Assembly: GCA_032871835.1 (NCBI GenBank)
Contig: CM065301.1
Span: forward strand, 37,394,405-37,458,404
DNA: 64,000 nt
From: Dipteronia dyeriana
Lineage: Eukaryota; Streptophyta; Magnoliopsida; Sapindales; Sapindaceae
Direction: 5' to 3'
Made by a program: the position numbers and the translations under genes. The first letter of the stretch is position 1. Each line of letters starts with the position of its first letter. Below, piece by piece: positions 10,910 through 22,687 of this stretch. The notes under the pieces are model-generated. The model had not been told where the DNA came from, ran no database searches, and was given only the letters and a program-made list of their open reading frames with translations.

Positions 10910-12111
10910 TGAAAATACAATCATGTTAAATGCTCATGGCTAATCTGGTTAATAGGTTAGACACCTGTTTCGACTCCCTTAGAAACAAACAAAAGTTTAT
11001 CCCTCTAGATTGTTTGTATCACTATATATATATTAATTAAAGACAATTAATCAATATATAAACACAAGTAAAGTGTGATAAAAAAAAGTAATTGTAACAC
11101 ATACATAATCAATTTTATAGAAAGGAAGTCAACATACATAGAGAGTTCTATCCACAATACAAATATTAAAGGGATAGAGATAGAGAAAAGTTGACACAAG
11201 ATATAACGTGGTAAACCTCCAAAGAGAAAACATCCACGGGCTAGCAGCCACCAGAAAACAAAATCCACTAGTAGATAAGACAAGTACAATCTCTCAAGTG
11301 ACCTCTTCACCTAGAAACTACCTCCAATCCTACTCTAGAAGTTGTCACCCTATGCTCAACAATCCGAGGTTTCACACCTCTTATCAAGACTTCCTTGCTC
11401 ACCTTATCCGGATCCTCATGACCCAGGGCAAGACTTCTTGCTCAACTAAGTCCTCACAACTGTAGTCAAGACTTCTTTGCTCACCTATCCGAGTTCTCCC
11501 AACTTTAGGTAAGAATTCTTGCTCAATTATCCGGATCCTCTCGACCCTAGCCAAGACTTCCTTGCTCAACAATCCGAGGCTTCACACTTCTTGTCAAGAC
11601 TTCTTGCTCAACACCATAGGTCTCACACCTATTGTCAAGACTTCCTTCTCACAAGGCATCTAGGTGATCATGAATGCAAAACGCAAACAAGCACGCAACA
11701 TAGAATGCTATGATCAACACATCCTAATTAAAATACTAGACATGAGCATGAATGCACAAATCACATATAGTCTAGTTAATCATGCATGTATAAACAATCT
11801 AGATCATGTAAGATATGTTCAATAACAATCACAACCTAGATACATGCATACATCTAAACTTGAAAACCATAAGATATGTTCAACAAATCACAAGATCAAG
11901 TTTAAATCACAAAAACCTAAAACATGCTAAAATCATATGACAATGTCAAATAGATCTAAGCATAAGTTCTAGAGCATATTCCTAATCATAGATTCAACAA
12001 ATCACATGAATAGCTCAAAAGAACATAAGCACATGTATTATATGAGAATTTCAGCCAAGAGAGCCTAATACATGTGACGAACTATTTTTCACAAAATCAA
12101 TCAATCAAAGA
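10910..12111 (-). repeat. Copia B 5' LTR, truncated by copia C
   Basis: It begins TGAAAATACAATC beside the PBS and follows the 3' LTR (2943 onwards) through the gtggtaaacctcc segment and a seven-unit 42-bp array (11354-11647). It stops at 12111 within caatcaatcaaaga, where the intact LTR continues tcataaaatag (near 4190). The next base is the terminal TG of the copia C LTR. The outer U3 part is missing. Confidence 0.88.
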
Positions 12112-14710
12112 TGTTAGGTTTTAGTTTGTGTTGGCATGAATTCCATATCAAAATGATGTTTACTTGTAATGACTTAGTTGTTTAGGTTCATGATGATTCA
12201 AGCTTCAAGGAAGAAGAAACAACAAGTCAAAGCAAGTTCTAAGTCTTCAAAGAGAAAGGATGCAATTTGTTTCTACAAAGGTATACTAAGACCTTATCTT
12301 TCTCTTAAAGGCTTAGGCATACACACACATATCATACATTTGTGTCCCAGCATAGGTGCACCTTTATAGGCACACATATACAATTTATTCATATGTGTCC
12401 CTGCATCGTTGTGCACCATGTATAACACATTCACACACTTTAAGATGTATGCTCATGCATTGTTTTGGAAATAACATGTTTTGGAATATGCATGATTGGA
12501 AACTATCACTATGTAGTTTGTATTCTAGTGTGAATTGTGTTTGTGTGTGTATATGCTTGTATAACATGGATATTGAACTTGGATTTAGTCTTAAATCATT
12601 CTTGATTTAGTTCCAGTCATTTCGGTTACTCATACTATTGATTTCAAGTTCAAAGTCAAAAGATACTACACTTTCAACTCATGTTTCATACATTGTCTTC
12701 GTCTTCCTATATCGAGTCAAATTATTATATTCTGGGTTAAGTATCTTATATATCCATGTTTGTGTGAGAGTTACGGTCGTAATTTGTAAACAGATTGAAA
12801 TTCTGAGTTAGGAGGTCGGAGAACGGTTGAAGAACGCGAGGGAAGCGCGAGAGGAATGCACCATGGCCAAAAGGTCATGGAGATGTGCATGCTCGAGATG
12901 GCGCGTGGCCATCTTGGCTGCACAACCTTGCTACCCCGAGATGCCCACGTGCCATCTTGGGGGAGCACTTCCAAAGGAGGGCAAAATGGTCTTTTCATCT
13001 TTCTTCTTTCCCACTCTATTATAATCTCTCTCCCTCTCACATTTCATTCTAAGAAGAAATTAAAATCAAGTGTGCAGAATTTTCTCTCTAAATTTTCTCA
13101 CATTCCAAACAACATAACTTCTTCATTTGAACTCCGATTTGAGTGATTCGAAGTTGAGATTGTTCATCTATTTATCCTTCATCTTTCTTTGAAGGTTTGA
13201 GTTAATTTTGCTGCTATTTTTGGTGTCTAATCATATAAAAACGGGACTGCACCTAGATCAACTAAGGTATTGATTTTCTCTCTAAGTTTTCTTTTAAAAC
13301 TTGGTTAATTGGCTTGGGTTTTCTTCTTCTACATATATTTGTATAATGTGAGTGTTTTGATTTGTTTTTTGAACACTTTCAAAGCTAGATTGAATTTCAA
13401 TTGAAATCATTCATGTTGAGTTAGGTTTTGATTTTGCCTATGTTATCACATGTTTGGGATTGTATTGTGCTAGCTTTGATTCTAGGACTATTTTGTGATC
13501 TTTGATTGATTGATTTTGTGAAAAACAGTTCATCACATGTAATAGGTTCTCTTGGTTGAAATTCTCACATAATACATGTGCTTATGTTCTTTTGAGCTAT
13601 TCATGTGATTTGTTGAATCTATGATTAGGAATATGCTCTAGAACTTATGCTTAGATCTATTTGATATTGTCATATGATTTTAGCATATTTTAGGTTTTTG
13701 TGATTTAAAATTGATCTTGTGATTTGTTGATCATATCTTGTGATTCAAGTTTAGATATATGCATGAATCTAGTTTGTGATTAATGTTGATCATATCTTAT
13801 ATATTCTAGATTGACTACTCATGCATGATGAACTAGACAATATGTGATTTGTGCATTCATGCTCATGTCTAGTATTTTCCATAGGATGTTTTGATCATAG
13901 CATTCTATGTTGTGTGCTTGTTTGCATTTTGCATTCATGATCACCTAGATGCCTTGTGAGAAGGAAGTCTTGACAATAGGTGTGAGACCTATGGTGTTGA
14001 GCAAGAAGTCTTGACAATAGGTGTGAAGCCTCAGATTGTTGAGCAAGGAATTCTTGGCTAGAGGTGTGAAGCCTTGGATAGTCGAGCAAGAAGTCTTGCC
14101 TAGAGTTGGGAGAAATCGGATAGGTGAGCAAGGAAGTCTTGACTAGAGTCAGGAAGACTCGGATAGTTGAGCAAGAAGTCTTTCATTGGGTTGTGAAGAT
14201 CTGGATAAGGTGAGCAAGGAAGTCTTGACAAGAGGTGTGAATCCTCGGATTGTTGAGCATAGGGCGACAACTTCTAGAGTAGGATAGGAGGGTAATTTCT
14301 AGGTGAAGAGGTCACTTGAGAGATTGTACTTGTCTTATCTACTATTGGATTTTGTTTGCCGGTGGCTGCTAGCCCGTGGATGTTTCCTCTTCGGAGTTTA
14401 CCACGTTATATCTTGTGTAAACTTTTCTCTATCCCTATCTTTTTAATATTTGTATTATGGATAGAACTCTTTATGTATGTTGACTTCCTCTTTATAATAT
14501 AGATTGTGTATGTGTTACAATTACTTGTTTGTATCACACTTTACTTGTGTTTATTTATTGATTAATTGTCTTTAATTAATATATATATTGTGATACAAGC
14601 AATCTATAGGGACAAACTTTTATTTGTTTCTAAGGGAGTCGAAAAATGCGCATAACCTATTCACCCCCCTCTAGGTTAGCCTTGAGCATTTAACCGTGAT
14701 TGTATTTTTA
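12112..14710 (+). repeat. Copia C 5' LTR (2.6 kb, full length)
   Basis: Starts TGTTAGGTTTTAG and ends ...TTGTATTTTTA beside the PBS; the canonical CA end has become TA. It includes the U3 palindrome pair (12895-12915, 12938-12958) and a seven-unit 42-bp array (13961-14258). Its length agrees with the 3' LTR of copia B. No coding sequence is supported within it. Confidence 0.88.
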
Positions 14711-14712
14711 AT

Positions 14713-14723
14713 TGGTATCAGAG
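14713..14723 (+). other. Primer-binding site of copia C (tRNA-iMet)
   Basis: TGGTATCAGAG follows the LTR end by two bases and matches the plant initiator-Met tRNA 3' end. Confidence 0.92.
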
Positions 14724-14794
14724 GAGGACACTAGATTGCACTTAGTGTGAGTCCGGGTTGATACTTTCACGGTTTTTGCAAGGCGTTTGAAGTC

Positions 14795-16849
14795 ATGGGT
14801 TTTCAAGATGATGTAATGGCGGAAGGAGCATCAAATACTAGGCCACTATTACTTCGTGGCACTAACTAAGGGTATTGGAAGTTGAGGATGAAAGCCTACA
14901 TCCGCTCTATTGATGAAAGGGCTTGGATGGTAGTGGAAGAAGGTTATAGTCCTTCTACCAAGGTTCAAGAGGCTGGAACCATGATACTCAAGCCAATGAG
15001 TGAATGGACAACAAATGAGTTTGAGGTTGCTAATTGGCACCATCGTGCTATGAATGCCATATTTAGGGAAGTTGATGGGCATCAATTCTCCTACATTCAA
15101 AATCTTGAATCCACAAAAAAAGCTTGGGATACTCTCCAAGTTACTAATGAAGGAACCTTAGCGGTGAAGAAATCAAGGCTTCAAATGTTGGCATCACAAT
15201 TTGAAGGTTTAAGTATGGGTGAGGAAGAAAAGTTTGAAGACTTCCAATTCCGGCTTCTTAACATAGCTAACCAATGTCAAGCACTTGGAGTACCTATCTC
15301 AAAAGAGCATTTAAATTGGAAAATCCTTAGGTCTCTTCCTAAGAGATTTAAATCAAAGATGAAGGCCATTGAGGAAAGCAAGGATGTGGATAGTATGAAC
15401 ATCGATGAGTTGCTTGGGTCTCTCCAAACTTATGAGATGTGCTTGAAGCCAAAGATCAAGAGTAAGGGAATTGATCTCAATGCTATTGAGGAGGAGAGTG
15501 ATGATGAAAATAAAGAAATGGCACTCTTGGTTAGAAGGTTCAAGAAGTTTCTAAAGAAGAATGCCAAAACTAAAGGCAAGTTTTCTAGGGAAAAAGGAGT
15601 CAAGAGAACATCATCTCCAAGAATTGTGAAGAATAGTCAAGCCATGAACAAGAAAGAGGTTCAATGCTATAATTGTCAAGGTTTTGGTCACTTTGCTAGT
15701 GATTGCACCAAGAAGCCATCTAAGAAAGACAAGAAAGGCAAAGTGTTGGCGGCTACTTGGAGTGATGATAATTCTAGTGACAATGAGAGCTCTAGTAGTG
15801 AGTCTTCAAGTGATGAAGAGTTGGTGAGCAACTTTGTAGCTCTAACTGCTTCTCATTCTTCACTAGATGTTGGTAGTACAATATCTTTGAACAAGAACCT
15901 TGATGCAAATCATGATGGAAAATCTAGTTCCATTCCTACTAATCTTGAGTTGTTGAAAAAGATAGAAAAGCTTGAAGAAGCTAGAGACAATGCTCAAAGA
16001 GAAGTAGTTGAGAAGAATGATTTGATCAAGAAGCAATTAGATGAGTTTGTGGTTGTTACTCGTAGACTTCTTGGTGAAAAAGGTGATATTATGAAGAAGT
16101 TTAGAGAACTTGAAATTATTAACATTGAGAAGGATAATGTGATATCTTCTTTGAAGGAGAGAGAACAAGAATTGATGGAAGAGATAGACACAGCTAAGGA
16201 GGCTATCTAGGATTTAGTGAATGATTCAGTTAGTGTATTTAGTGTTAGGAATCTTGTTAACTCTCATAGTGGTGAAAACGACTTGGTAGTTGAAGAGAAG
16301 CTCTTATAAGCACCACTTCCTACACACTTTGATAAAGTCGTGATGGATAAAAAACCACACAAGACGAGAAGATCAAAAGCCAAGAAGAAGTTGGCGAACA
16401 AGGTATCTTTGCAAACTCCTAGTGAAGCTAGTTCAACTCCAAATGGTACAATCTCATCTTTTATTCCAATTTGCCATTATTGCAACACAATAGGTCAAAT
16501 TAAGCCTAGGTGTTATAAATATATTGAAAAATGCAAATTAGGAAATGAATCTAGGGATAAGGAGATTAAGATTCAACTTGAACATTCTAAGGCCTTGAAA
16601 GTTGAGAAACATGATAATTTTGCTAAGCATTAGAAAAAGTTGTGGAGTAGAAAGAATTCTAATCTTGTTCAACCAGACAAAGCTTGTGTTGAAAATGTTA
16701 AAGAAGAGTGTGTTAATGATATTCTTGTTAATCAAGTCATTAAAGGACTTTACTCTAGATTTAACATTGTTTTCAAGGATGATATTGGAAATGTTTGTGT
16801 AGGTACACCCAAGAACAAGTGGTTCAAGGGTGAGTGCTCTTATCACTAA
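14795..16849 (+). pseudogene. gag: Copia C gag, several stop codons
   Basis: Starts at ATG 14795 (MGFQDDVMAEGAS). In-frame stops occur at 14867 (TAA at a Tyr site), near 16208, near 16306, and at 16631 (TAG). The longest intact stretch is 14882-16210. Domains in order: Gag N-domain (AYIRSIDER, SEWTTNEFEVA, ILRSLPKRF, DELLGSLQTYE), CCHC knuckle CYNCQGFGHFASDC near 15665-15706, acidic Ser/Asp tract, coiled coil, then a second knuckle CHYCNTIGQIKPRC in which the His has become Gln. It ends with the same ECSYH terminus as copia B, before any protease. It is the inverted partner of the gag at 8765-10825. Confidence 0.9.
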
Positions 16850-17031
16850 TATAAGAAGCACATGTGAGATAGCTTTGAGGCTATATATCAAATGTGTTGA
16901 GAATTCTTGCTTGCTAGCTTTGAGTACTCCATGTATTGATATGAACTTGGTTATCTCACATCATGATTGTTATGATGGTCAAAATTTGTTTATTAACTTT
17001 GAAGAAGTTCTTTTGTTACATGTGTTGATTG
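16850..17031 (+). other. Post-gag tail of copia C
   Basis: Matches the minus-strand sequence just after gag in copia B (about 8764-8583) and then stops. No coding role is apparent. Confidence 0.7.
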
Positions 17032-17752
17032 GGCATGTGGCCATCTTGGGGTAGGGGTTATGTGCTCCCTTGTTACGCTCCTCTCACGTTCTTCGACCGT
17101 TCTCTGACCTTCAAAATCTGAATTCAAATCCATTTTCTGATTGAAAACTATAACTCCCTTATGAACATGTATGTCAATAAAACTTTCACAAAAGATATGG
17201 AAAATGACTCGATAAACAAAGACTAAAACCATGCATGATAAAGACACGAAATGTTTCCTAACTTCCAACTCGGAATTGAAAAATATATGAATGAGTAACC
17301 GAAATGGATGAAACTCAGTATAGAACAATATGAGAATATAATCAAGTTCTATATCACAAAAACACAAACAAATAAACACAAGAACACACAAGTATGGCAT
17401 TTCTTAGAGATAGTCCTAAAACATGCAATTTTACAAAAGTTGTCAAATTAAATCTAATGCATGTGCATACTTCAATAATGTGTGTATATGTGTTATACCA
17501 AATGAGAATAACAATACAGAGACACAAATGTATGATATGTATGTGTGTTCGCCTACGCCTTGCAAGAGGAAGAAGAATCTTGTTATCTTAGCATCCAAGT
17601 AAGCACCAATCCTCTTGAAGGCGAACTTTGCATGCGAAATTGCTTTTCTTCTTTGAAGCCCAATTCAATCATGAAAAACCTAAGCAACTAAGTAATGCAA
17701 AGAAAGATAGTTTTGTTATAGAATCAAGCCAACACAAATCTAAAACCTAACA
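17032..17752 (-). repeat. Diverged copia LTR fragment, U3 side
   Basis: Contains half of the U3 palindrome (catgtggccatcttgg), the cttcgaccgttct segment and the family end ...ccaacacaaatctaaaaccta-aca at 17752. The last 100 bases are closer to the D-type LTR (56070-56183) than to B, and the middle is more diverged, so it is probably not the missing end of the B LTR. No PPT follows at 17753, so 17752 is an outer terminus or a solo-LTR end. Confidence 0.75.
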
Positions 17753-17869
17753 TGACCAACTATTGTATGTTCTAAAACTTGGACCAGTAAATTATCTTAA
17801 TTATAATAGCTTATAGTTGTATAGCGTTAAGTTGTGTAAGAACTCTTGTGAATTTAATAATTTTATTTA

Positions 17870-18590
17870 TAGGAGTACGAAAGACTTTTCAGAGGAAGAG
17901 ATGTCCGATTGTGAAAAACTTTACTAGATGGGAGCTTATATGAGCCAAGAGATTGTCACAGAAGGAGATCTTAAAAATGATTGGATCGATCCTCTAGTAT
18001 GGGCAAGTGATTCAAATGCACTAAAGGAAATCAGTGAAGAGATTCATTCCAAAGGATCAATGAAGGATCTAGTTCCTCTCCAATAATCGAGTTGAAGCCT
18101 CTACCATCTTCATTGAAATATGTTTTTCTGGGGGAAAAAGAGTCACTACCAGTGATTGTAGCATCAGAGTTGAGTCCACCAGAGGAGGCAGAACTCATAG
18201 AAGTTTTGATGCTTTAAAATTAGAGCAATTAGATGGAGTTTGGATGATCTCATGGGAATTAGTCTTACAACTTGCATGCATAAGATTCTTCTTGAAGAAG
18301 AGTCCATTCTGTCAATAAAAGCTCAGCGAAGGATCAACCTCGATATTTTCAAACATGGTGGAAGGAGTTATAGAAGTTTTTATGGATGATTTCCCAGTAA
18401 TGGTGAGTTCATTCAGTGATTGTCTTCTCAACCTCATTTCAATGTTAAAGAGGTGCAATGAAGCCAATCTAGTGTTAAATTAGGAGAAGAGCCATTTTAT
18501 GGTGCATCAAGGGATAGTTTTGGGGCACATAATTTCAGTGCGAGGTATAGATGTCGATAAAGCAAAGATCGATGTGATAAAAAGGTTGCA
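17870..18590 (+). pseudogene. Element L: pre-RT linker fused to the end of RT, RT mostly deleted
   Basis: Before about 18338 the frame reads LKPLPSSLKYVFLGE ... MHKILLEEESI ... AQRRIN, the linker and first residues of an Athila RT. At about 18338-18345 it jumps to MVEGVIEVFMDDFP, which holds the catalytic FMDDF, followed by KRCNEANLVLN, a TAG at a Trp site near 18482, and GIVLGHIISVRGI. The fingers and most of the palm, about 150 residues including the first catalytic Asp, are missing. The reading frame also changes at the junction. A stop lies in the linker at about 18087. Confidence 0.8.
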
Positions 18591-18593
18591 ACA

Positions 18594-19190
18594 GTGAGGG
18601 AAATTTTTTCGTTCTTGGGGTATGCCTGGTTTTACAGAAGATTTATTAGGGATTTCTCCAAGATTTTGAGACCCTTATATCGATTGTTGGAAAAAGACAT
18701 TGAGTTCACCTTTGACGACAAGTGCTTAAAAGCTTTTGAGAGGCTTATGACATTGTTGACTTCGGCACCGGTAATGAGGCCACCAAATTGGGATCTACTT
18801 TTCGAACTTATGTGTGATATGTCTGATTAAGCAATTAGGGCAATGCTTGGACAACGAGTAGAGAGGATTTCACATGCCATCTATTTTGCATCTTGGACGT
18901 TGAATAATGCTCAGCTCAACTACTCAACCATGGAAAAAAAGTTGTTAGCAATGATATTTTCTTTGGAGAAGTTTAGATCATATTTGATCGGGGCCAAAAT
19001 TGTTATGTTCACTGATCATTCGGCTCTTTGGTATCTCCTCCAAAAGAAGAAGGTCAAACTATGACTAATTAGGTGGATACTCTGATTGTAATAATTTGAT
19101 CTCGAGATTCAAGATAAGAAGGGGAGTGAGAATATGGTAGCCGATCATTTGAGTAGGTTGATGCTTGAATCCAAGCAAGAGGAGGATTCA
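18594..19190 (+). pseudogene. Element L: RNase H
   Basis: Encodes FLGYAWFYRRFIRDFSKI (RT thumb/connection), LTSAPVMRPPNWDL, then RNase H motifs: YFASWTLNNAQLNYSTMEKK, FRSYLIGAKIVMFTDHSAL and NMVADHLSRL. A TAA interrupts at 18827 after MCDMSD where a Tyr or Phe is usual, and TGA/TAA stops lie near 19063-19100. RNase H would remove template RNA during reverse transcription. It is non-functional here. Confidence 0.85.
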
Positions 19191-19399
19191 CTTCCACTAA
19201 GCGATAACTTTCCGGATGAGAGATTATTGGCTATTGCAAATGAAGAGTCATGGTATGCGGATATTTTCAACTTCTTGACAAACGACATCATACCACTAGA
19301 TTTGTCATAGGAAATCAAGAAAAGATTCAGATGGAAGGCGAGGCAGTATCTGTGGAATAAACCTATCTATTCAAACATGGAGCAGATCAGATTATTAGG

Positions 19400-20547
19400 C
19401 AGTGTATTCTAGAATGTGAACATATGTACATTTTAAAGTTTTGTCATGAGTTGAGTTGTGGAGACCATTTAAGTGTAAGAACTATGGCTTTGAAGGTACT
19501 TCAGTCAGAGTTTTATTAGCCTTTTACTTTTGAGAATTCCTATCACTTTTGCATGACTTGTGATAAATGCCAAAGGTCAGGGAATATAGAAAAGAGGAAT
19601 GAGATGTCGCAAATGATGAATATGGAGGTGGAAATATTTGATTGTTGGAGAATCAACTTCATGGGACCATTCCCACCTTCAGAAGGCAACTTGTATATCT
19701 TGGTGATAGTGGATTATGTGTCCAAATGGGAGGAGGCAAATGCCACCAAGACAAATGATAGCAAGGTTGTTGTGAAATTTGTGAAGGAGTTTATTTTCAC
19801 AAGATTCAGAACCCCTAGATGTACGATCAGAGATGGAAGAAACCATTTTTGCAACATTTTGAGACAGTACAATGTGAGGCATAAGGTGGCAAATCCATAT
19901 CATCCTCAGACCTTAGGCCAAGTAGAAGCCAGTAATCTGCATATCAAGCAGATTCTAGAGAAGACTATCAAGCCAAAACCGAAAGGATTAGGCCCAAGTT
20001 AAATGATGCATTATGGGAATATAAGATAGCTTTCAAAACTCCAATAGGTATGACTCAGTTACGGTTGATTTTTGGAAAGGCATGTCATCTACTGGTGGAA
20101 TTGGAGCACCATGCATATTGGGCTATTAAGTCACTCAACTTTGACTTAGACAAAGTAGGAGCGTAAAGGAAGTTACAATTAAATGAACTTGAAGAACTTC
20201 GGGATAAGGCATATGAGAATACAAAGCTCTATAAGGAAAGATCAAAAAGAGTTCATGACAAGATGATCATTAGAAAGGATTTACATCAAAGAATGTTGGC
20301 ACTACATTTCAAATCTTGATTGAAGATGTTTTCGGGAAAGTTAAAGTCCAAAAGGTTCAGTCCATATCAAATAAAGGAAGTTTTCCCCTATAGAGCGGTA
20401 GAGTTAAGAGATTTAAGGAGTCGGGACACTTTCAAGGTCAACGGGTATAGAATTAAGCCGTACTTGAAATGGATTGAAGAAGCACAAATCGAGCTTACGA
20501 AGCCGGAGAGCTCCAATGTGATGCTTGGTGGTAGGCAAACCACTTAG
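19400..20547 (+). pseudogene. Element L: integrase (Athila type)
   Basis: The HHCC zinc module (CHELSCGDH ... CMTCDKCQR) is followed by the catalytic core. The first acidic position is Asn (INFMGPFP; Asp in the family), the second Asp is kept (IRDGRNHF), and the Glu is kept (HPQTLGQVEAS). The C-terminal part, KTPIGMT ... [16 protein letters not shown] ... KSKRFSPYQIKEVFPY ... YRIKPYL, is typical of the Athila group. Stops occur near 19519, 20000 and 20320. The Asp to Asn change alone would abolish strand transfer. Confidence 0.85.
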
Positions 20548-21007
20548 GTACAATCTACCTTTGTATATAGTAGTTAATTATTTAATTTTTTATTATATAA
20601 GTTATTTAGTTTAAGTGTTTTTTGCTTTGAGATTAGTGAATAGTCTATTATGAATTTTGTGTAGTATAGGATTTTTAGATTGTACATAGATGATGTTAAA
20701 AGTTTTGTTGTTTATACAACCAAACCTTTGAACTTGTGCCCTTGTTCTTTATTGTTTAAAACATTGGGGGCAATGTTGAGTTTAGGTTTGGGGGTGTGGG
20801 CAAAGTGTTAAGATTTGAGCTTTTCATGAACAAAAATGAAATTTTGAATGTGATGTTGTGTTGTTGAGGAGTATCATGCATTTCACTAGTTTCTGAGTTT
20901 TGGATAACTTTGTATCAATCTATGATTGATTACACAAATTGAGTTAGTCCATTTTCTCTTTACGACTTAGTGAAAGACATTTTGTACGAAAATGTTTGGA
21001 TCAATAA
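20548..21007 (+). other. Element L post-pol non-coding region with duplicated G-rich landmark
   Basis: No gene. 20761-20796 contains ACATTGGGGGCAATGTT then GGTTTGGGGGTG, seen also at 845-880. It resembles a second, upstream polypurine tract, a common layout in Athila-like elements. Confidence 0.6.
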
Positions 21008-21570
21008 TAGAGATGCACGTTTGGGGAATGGGGATGGATATAGGTCCCCCCATCCCCATCCCCACTTCCTATACCCTTCCCCCATCCCCCCTATTTTCCC
21101 ATTTGGGGAAAATGAGGATGGGGAATTTTAGGGGGAGGTATATCCATCCCCATCCCCAGTTCCCCATTTTCCCCGTTTTTCCCAGTTTTTTTTTTCCGTT
21201 TTTCACTTTTTCTCGGTTCCCCATTTTCTCATTTAACTAAAAATTACAAATTAAACTAAAAAAACAAACATTCCATTACAAATACAAAATAAAATCCATT
21301 AATACAGTAAAAAGAGTAAATGTGTATATATATACTTAGGGTTTCAAAGAATAAGAATATATTAAAAATATATATTATAATTATATTCATATATGTTTAG
21401 GGAAAATGGGAAAATGGGGATGGGGAGGGGTCCCCCAATCCTCATCCCCATTTCAATTTGGGGATGATTTTCATCCCCATCCCCCCCCCCCCCCCCCCAA
21501 AAAAAAACAAATCCCGAAATAGGGATGAGGATTCAGGGAATTGGTGCCCTGGGATAAATGTGTATCTATA
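21008..21570. mobile_element. Non-autonomous hAT-like element (563 bp) inside element L
   Basis: The ends are imperfect terminal inverted repeats: left TAGAGATGCACGTTT (21008-21022), right end read inverted TATAGATACACATTT, 12 of 15 matching. The flanks are ATCAATAA (21000-21007) and ATCAATAG (21571-21578), an 8-bp target duplication with one mismatch, the size made by hAT transposases. The interior has no transposase. It is rich in GGGGAT/ATCCCC runs placed in opposite orientation near the two ends, includes a run of 18 C (21481-21498), and could fold on itself. Confidence 0.75.
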
Positions 21571-21578
21571 ATCAATAG

Positions 21579-22326
21579 TGAAGGCTACCAAAGAGAGAAT
21601 TTGTGCCTAAATTTCTTATTTTTAGGGTTTATTTTACTATTCTAAACTGTGTTTCTAAATAGTTTAAGCTTATGTTGATCTCTTTAAGCATTAACATGTT
21701 GAATGCCATTGATCATGCATGTGGATTACTTACTACAATTTGTGTTCCCATGATAGATAGACTTTTGAATATGAAGTTAGGCAGTACATGCTCTTAATTT
21801 CCAAATCACCCAAACACATACCCCAAAGAAAAATTTCAAAGACATAAACATATCCCTACCTCTGAAAATATAAGGAATATTGTGTACCTAGGCAAACTAC
21901 AAATTGTTCAAAGAAGGGTATTCTAAAAAGAATAAAAAATGAAATATGTGTCGAAAAATTGAACACGTGAGCACTTGTTCATTCATATATGCCACTCAAA
22001 AATACAAGTGGCAACCAAGCACAAGAAAATGGTAGTGAAGCCTAGAAGCTAAAAGAAAATTGAAAAATGTTGAGTCAAAATGGAGAAAACCAGAGAAATT
22101 ACCAAGTGTCATAGTTCTCATCTTAGTGGGCAATGATCCTCAACATACACCAAACTCCTATAACCAGTTGAAATCGAGTGAATTTCTAATTGATCTTTAG
22201 GTTGTCTAACAAGGGAATACTCATCGATGCATGCTCTTTCCACGTCCTTGGTTTTTTAACTCTTTCATGGCATCAAATTTTTTAGACATGTGCTTCCAAG
22301 TAAAACATATATCTTATGCAAACACA

Positions 22327-22374
<48 letters not shown>

Positions 22375-22687
22375 CATATGTTAATACAGAGCGAGCCTAG
22401 GATTCTAAGTGAAAAATTGACTAAAATCCAATGAGGATTAGAGTCAATGCGAATTGTATCCATGCATTCAAGTTCACAGTCTTTGAAACTTTGAAGTTAG
22501 ATTTCGTGATTTGATTGTGTTCTATTTCATATTGAATGACATTTTGTTATGTCCTACTCATTTTCTTTCACTTGATCTCTTCATTCACATGTATCATAAT
22601 GAAAAAGATTAAACTTAGGAGTTATTTTTGTTAGTTTATTTTAAGTAGCTTCGCTCGAGGGCAAGCAAGGGTTAGGTTTGGGGGTTT
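21579..22687 (+). other. Element L 3' non-coding region and PPT
   Basis: About 1.1 kb with no supported gene. It contains a 36-bp (TA)n at 22330-22365 and ends TCGCTCGAGGGCAAGCAAGG followed by the PPT TTAGGTTTGGGGG (22672-22684) three bases before the LTR. No env-like ORF is visible. Confidence 0.7.

Larger units (their letters stand above)
2943..12111 (-). mobile_element. Ty1/copia element B (SIRE-like), pol-less
   Basis: Reading on the minus strand: 5' LTR (truncated, 10910-12111), PBS 10897-10907, gag 10825-8765, a gag tail, non-coding sequence, an extra ORF (7078-6635), PPT 5576-5565 and 3' LTR 5564-2943. No protease, integrase, RT or RNase H is present between the gag stop at 8765 and the 3' region. 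Sequence 7400-8480 matches the post-pol region of copia D (about 56800-57640), so the missing block is the whole of pol. The lineage call rests on gag similarity to SIRE/Maximus elements and is moderately sure. Confidence 0.8.
12112..17031 (+). mobile_element. Ty1/copia element C (SIRE-like), gag only, 3' truncated
   Basis: Plus strand: complete 5' LTR (12112-14710), PBS 14713-14723, gag 14795-16849, then 182 bases of the same post-gag tail as copia B, cut at about 17031. No pol is present. It starts with its LTR terminus inside the 5' LTR of B and lies head to head with it, so 13499-17031 is an inverted copy of 8583-12111. The boundary at 17031 joins an unrelated minus-oriented LTR fragment. 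Confidence 0.85.

Noticed and set aside
20992..21240. Pro-rich open frame of 82 codons
   Set aside because: It is a reading of the C-rich arm of the hAT-like element.
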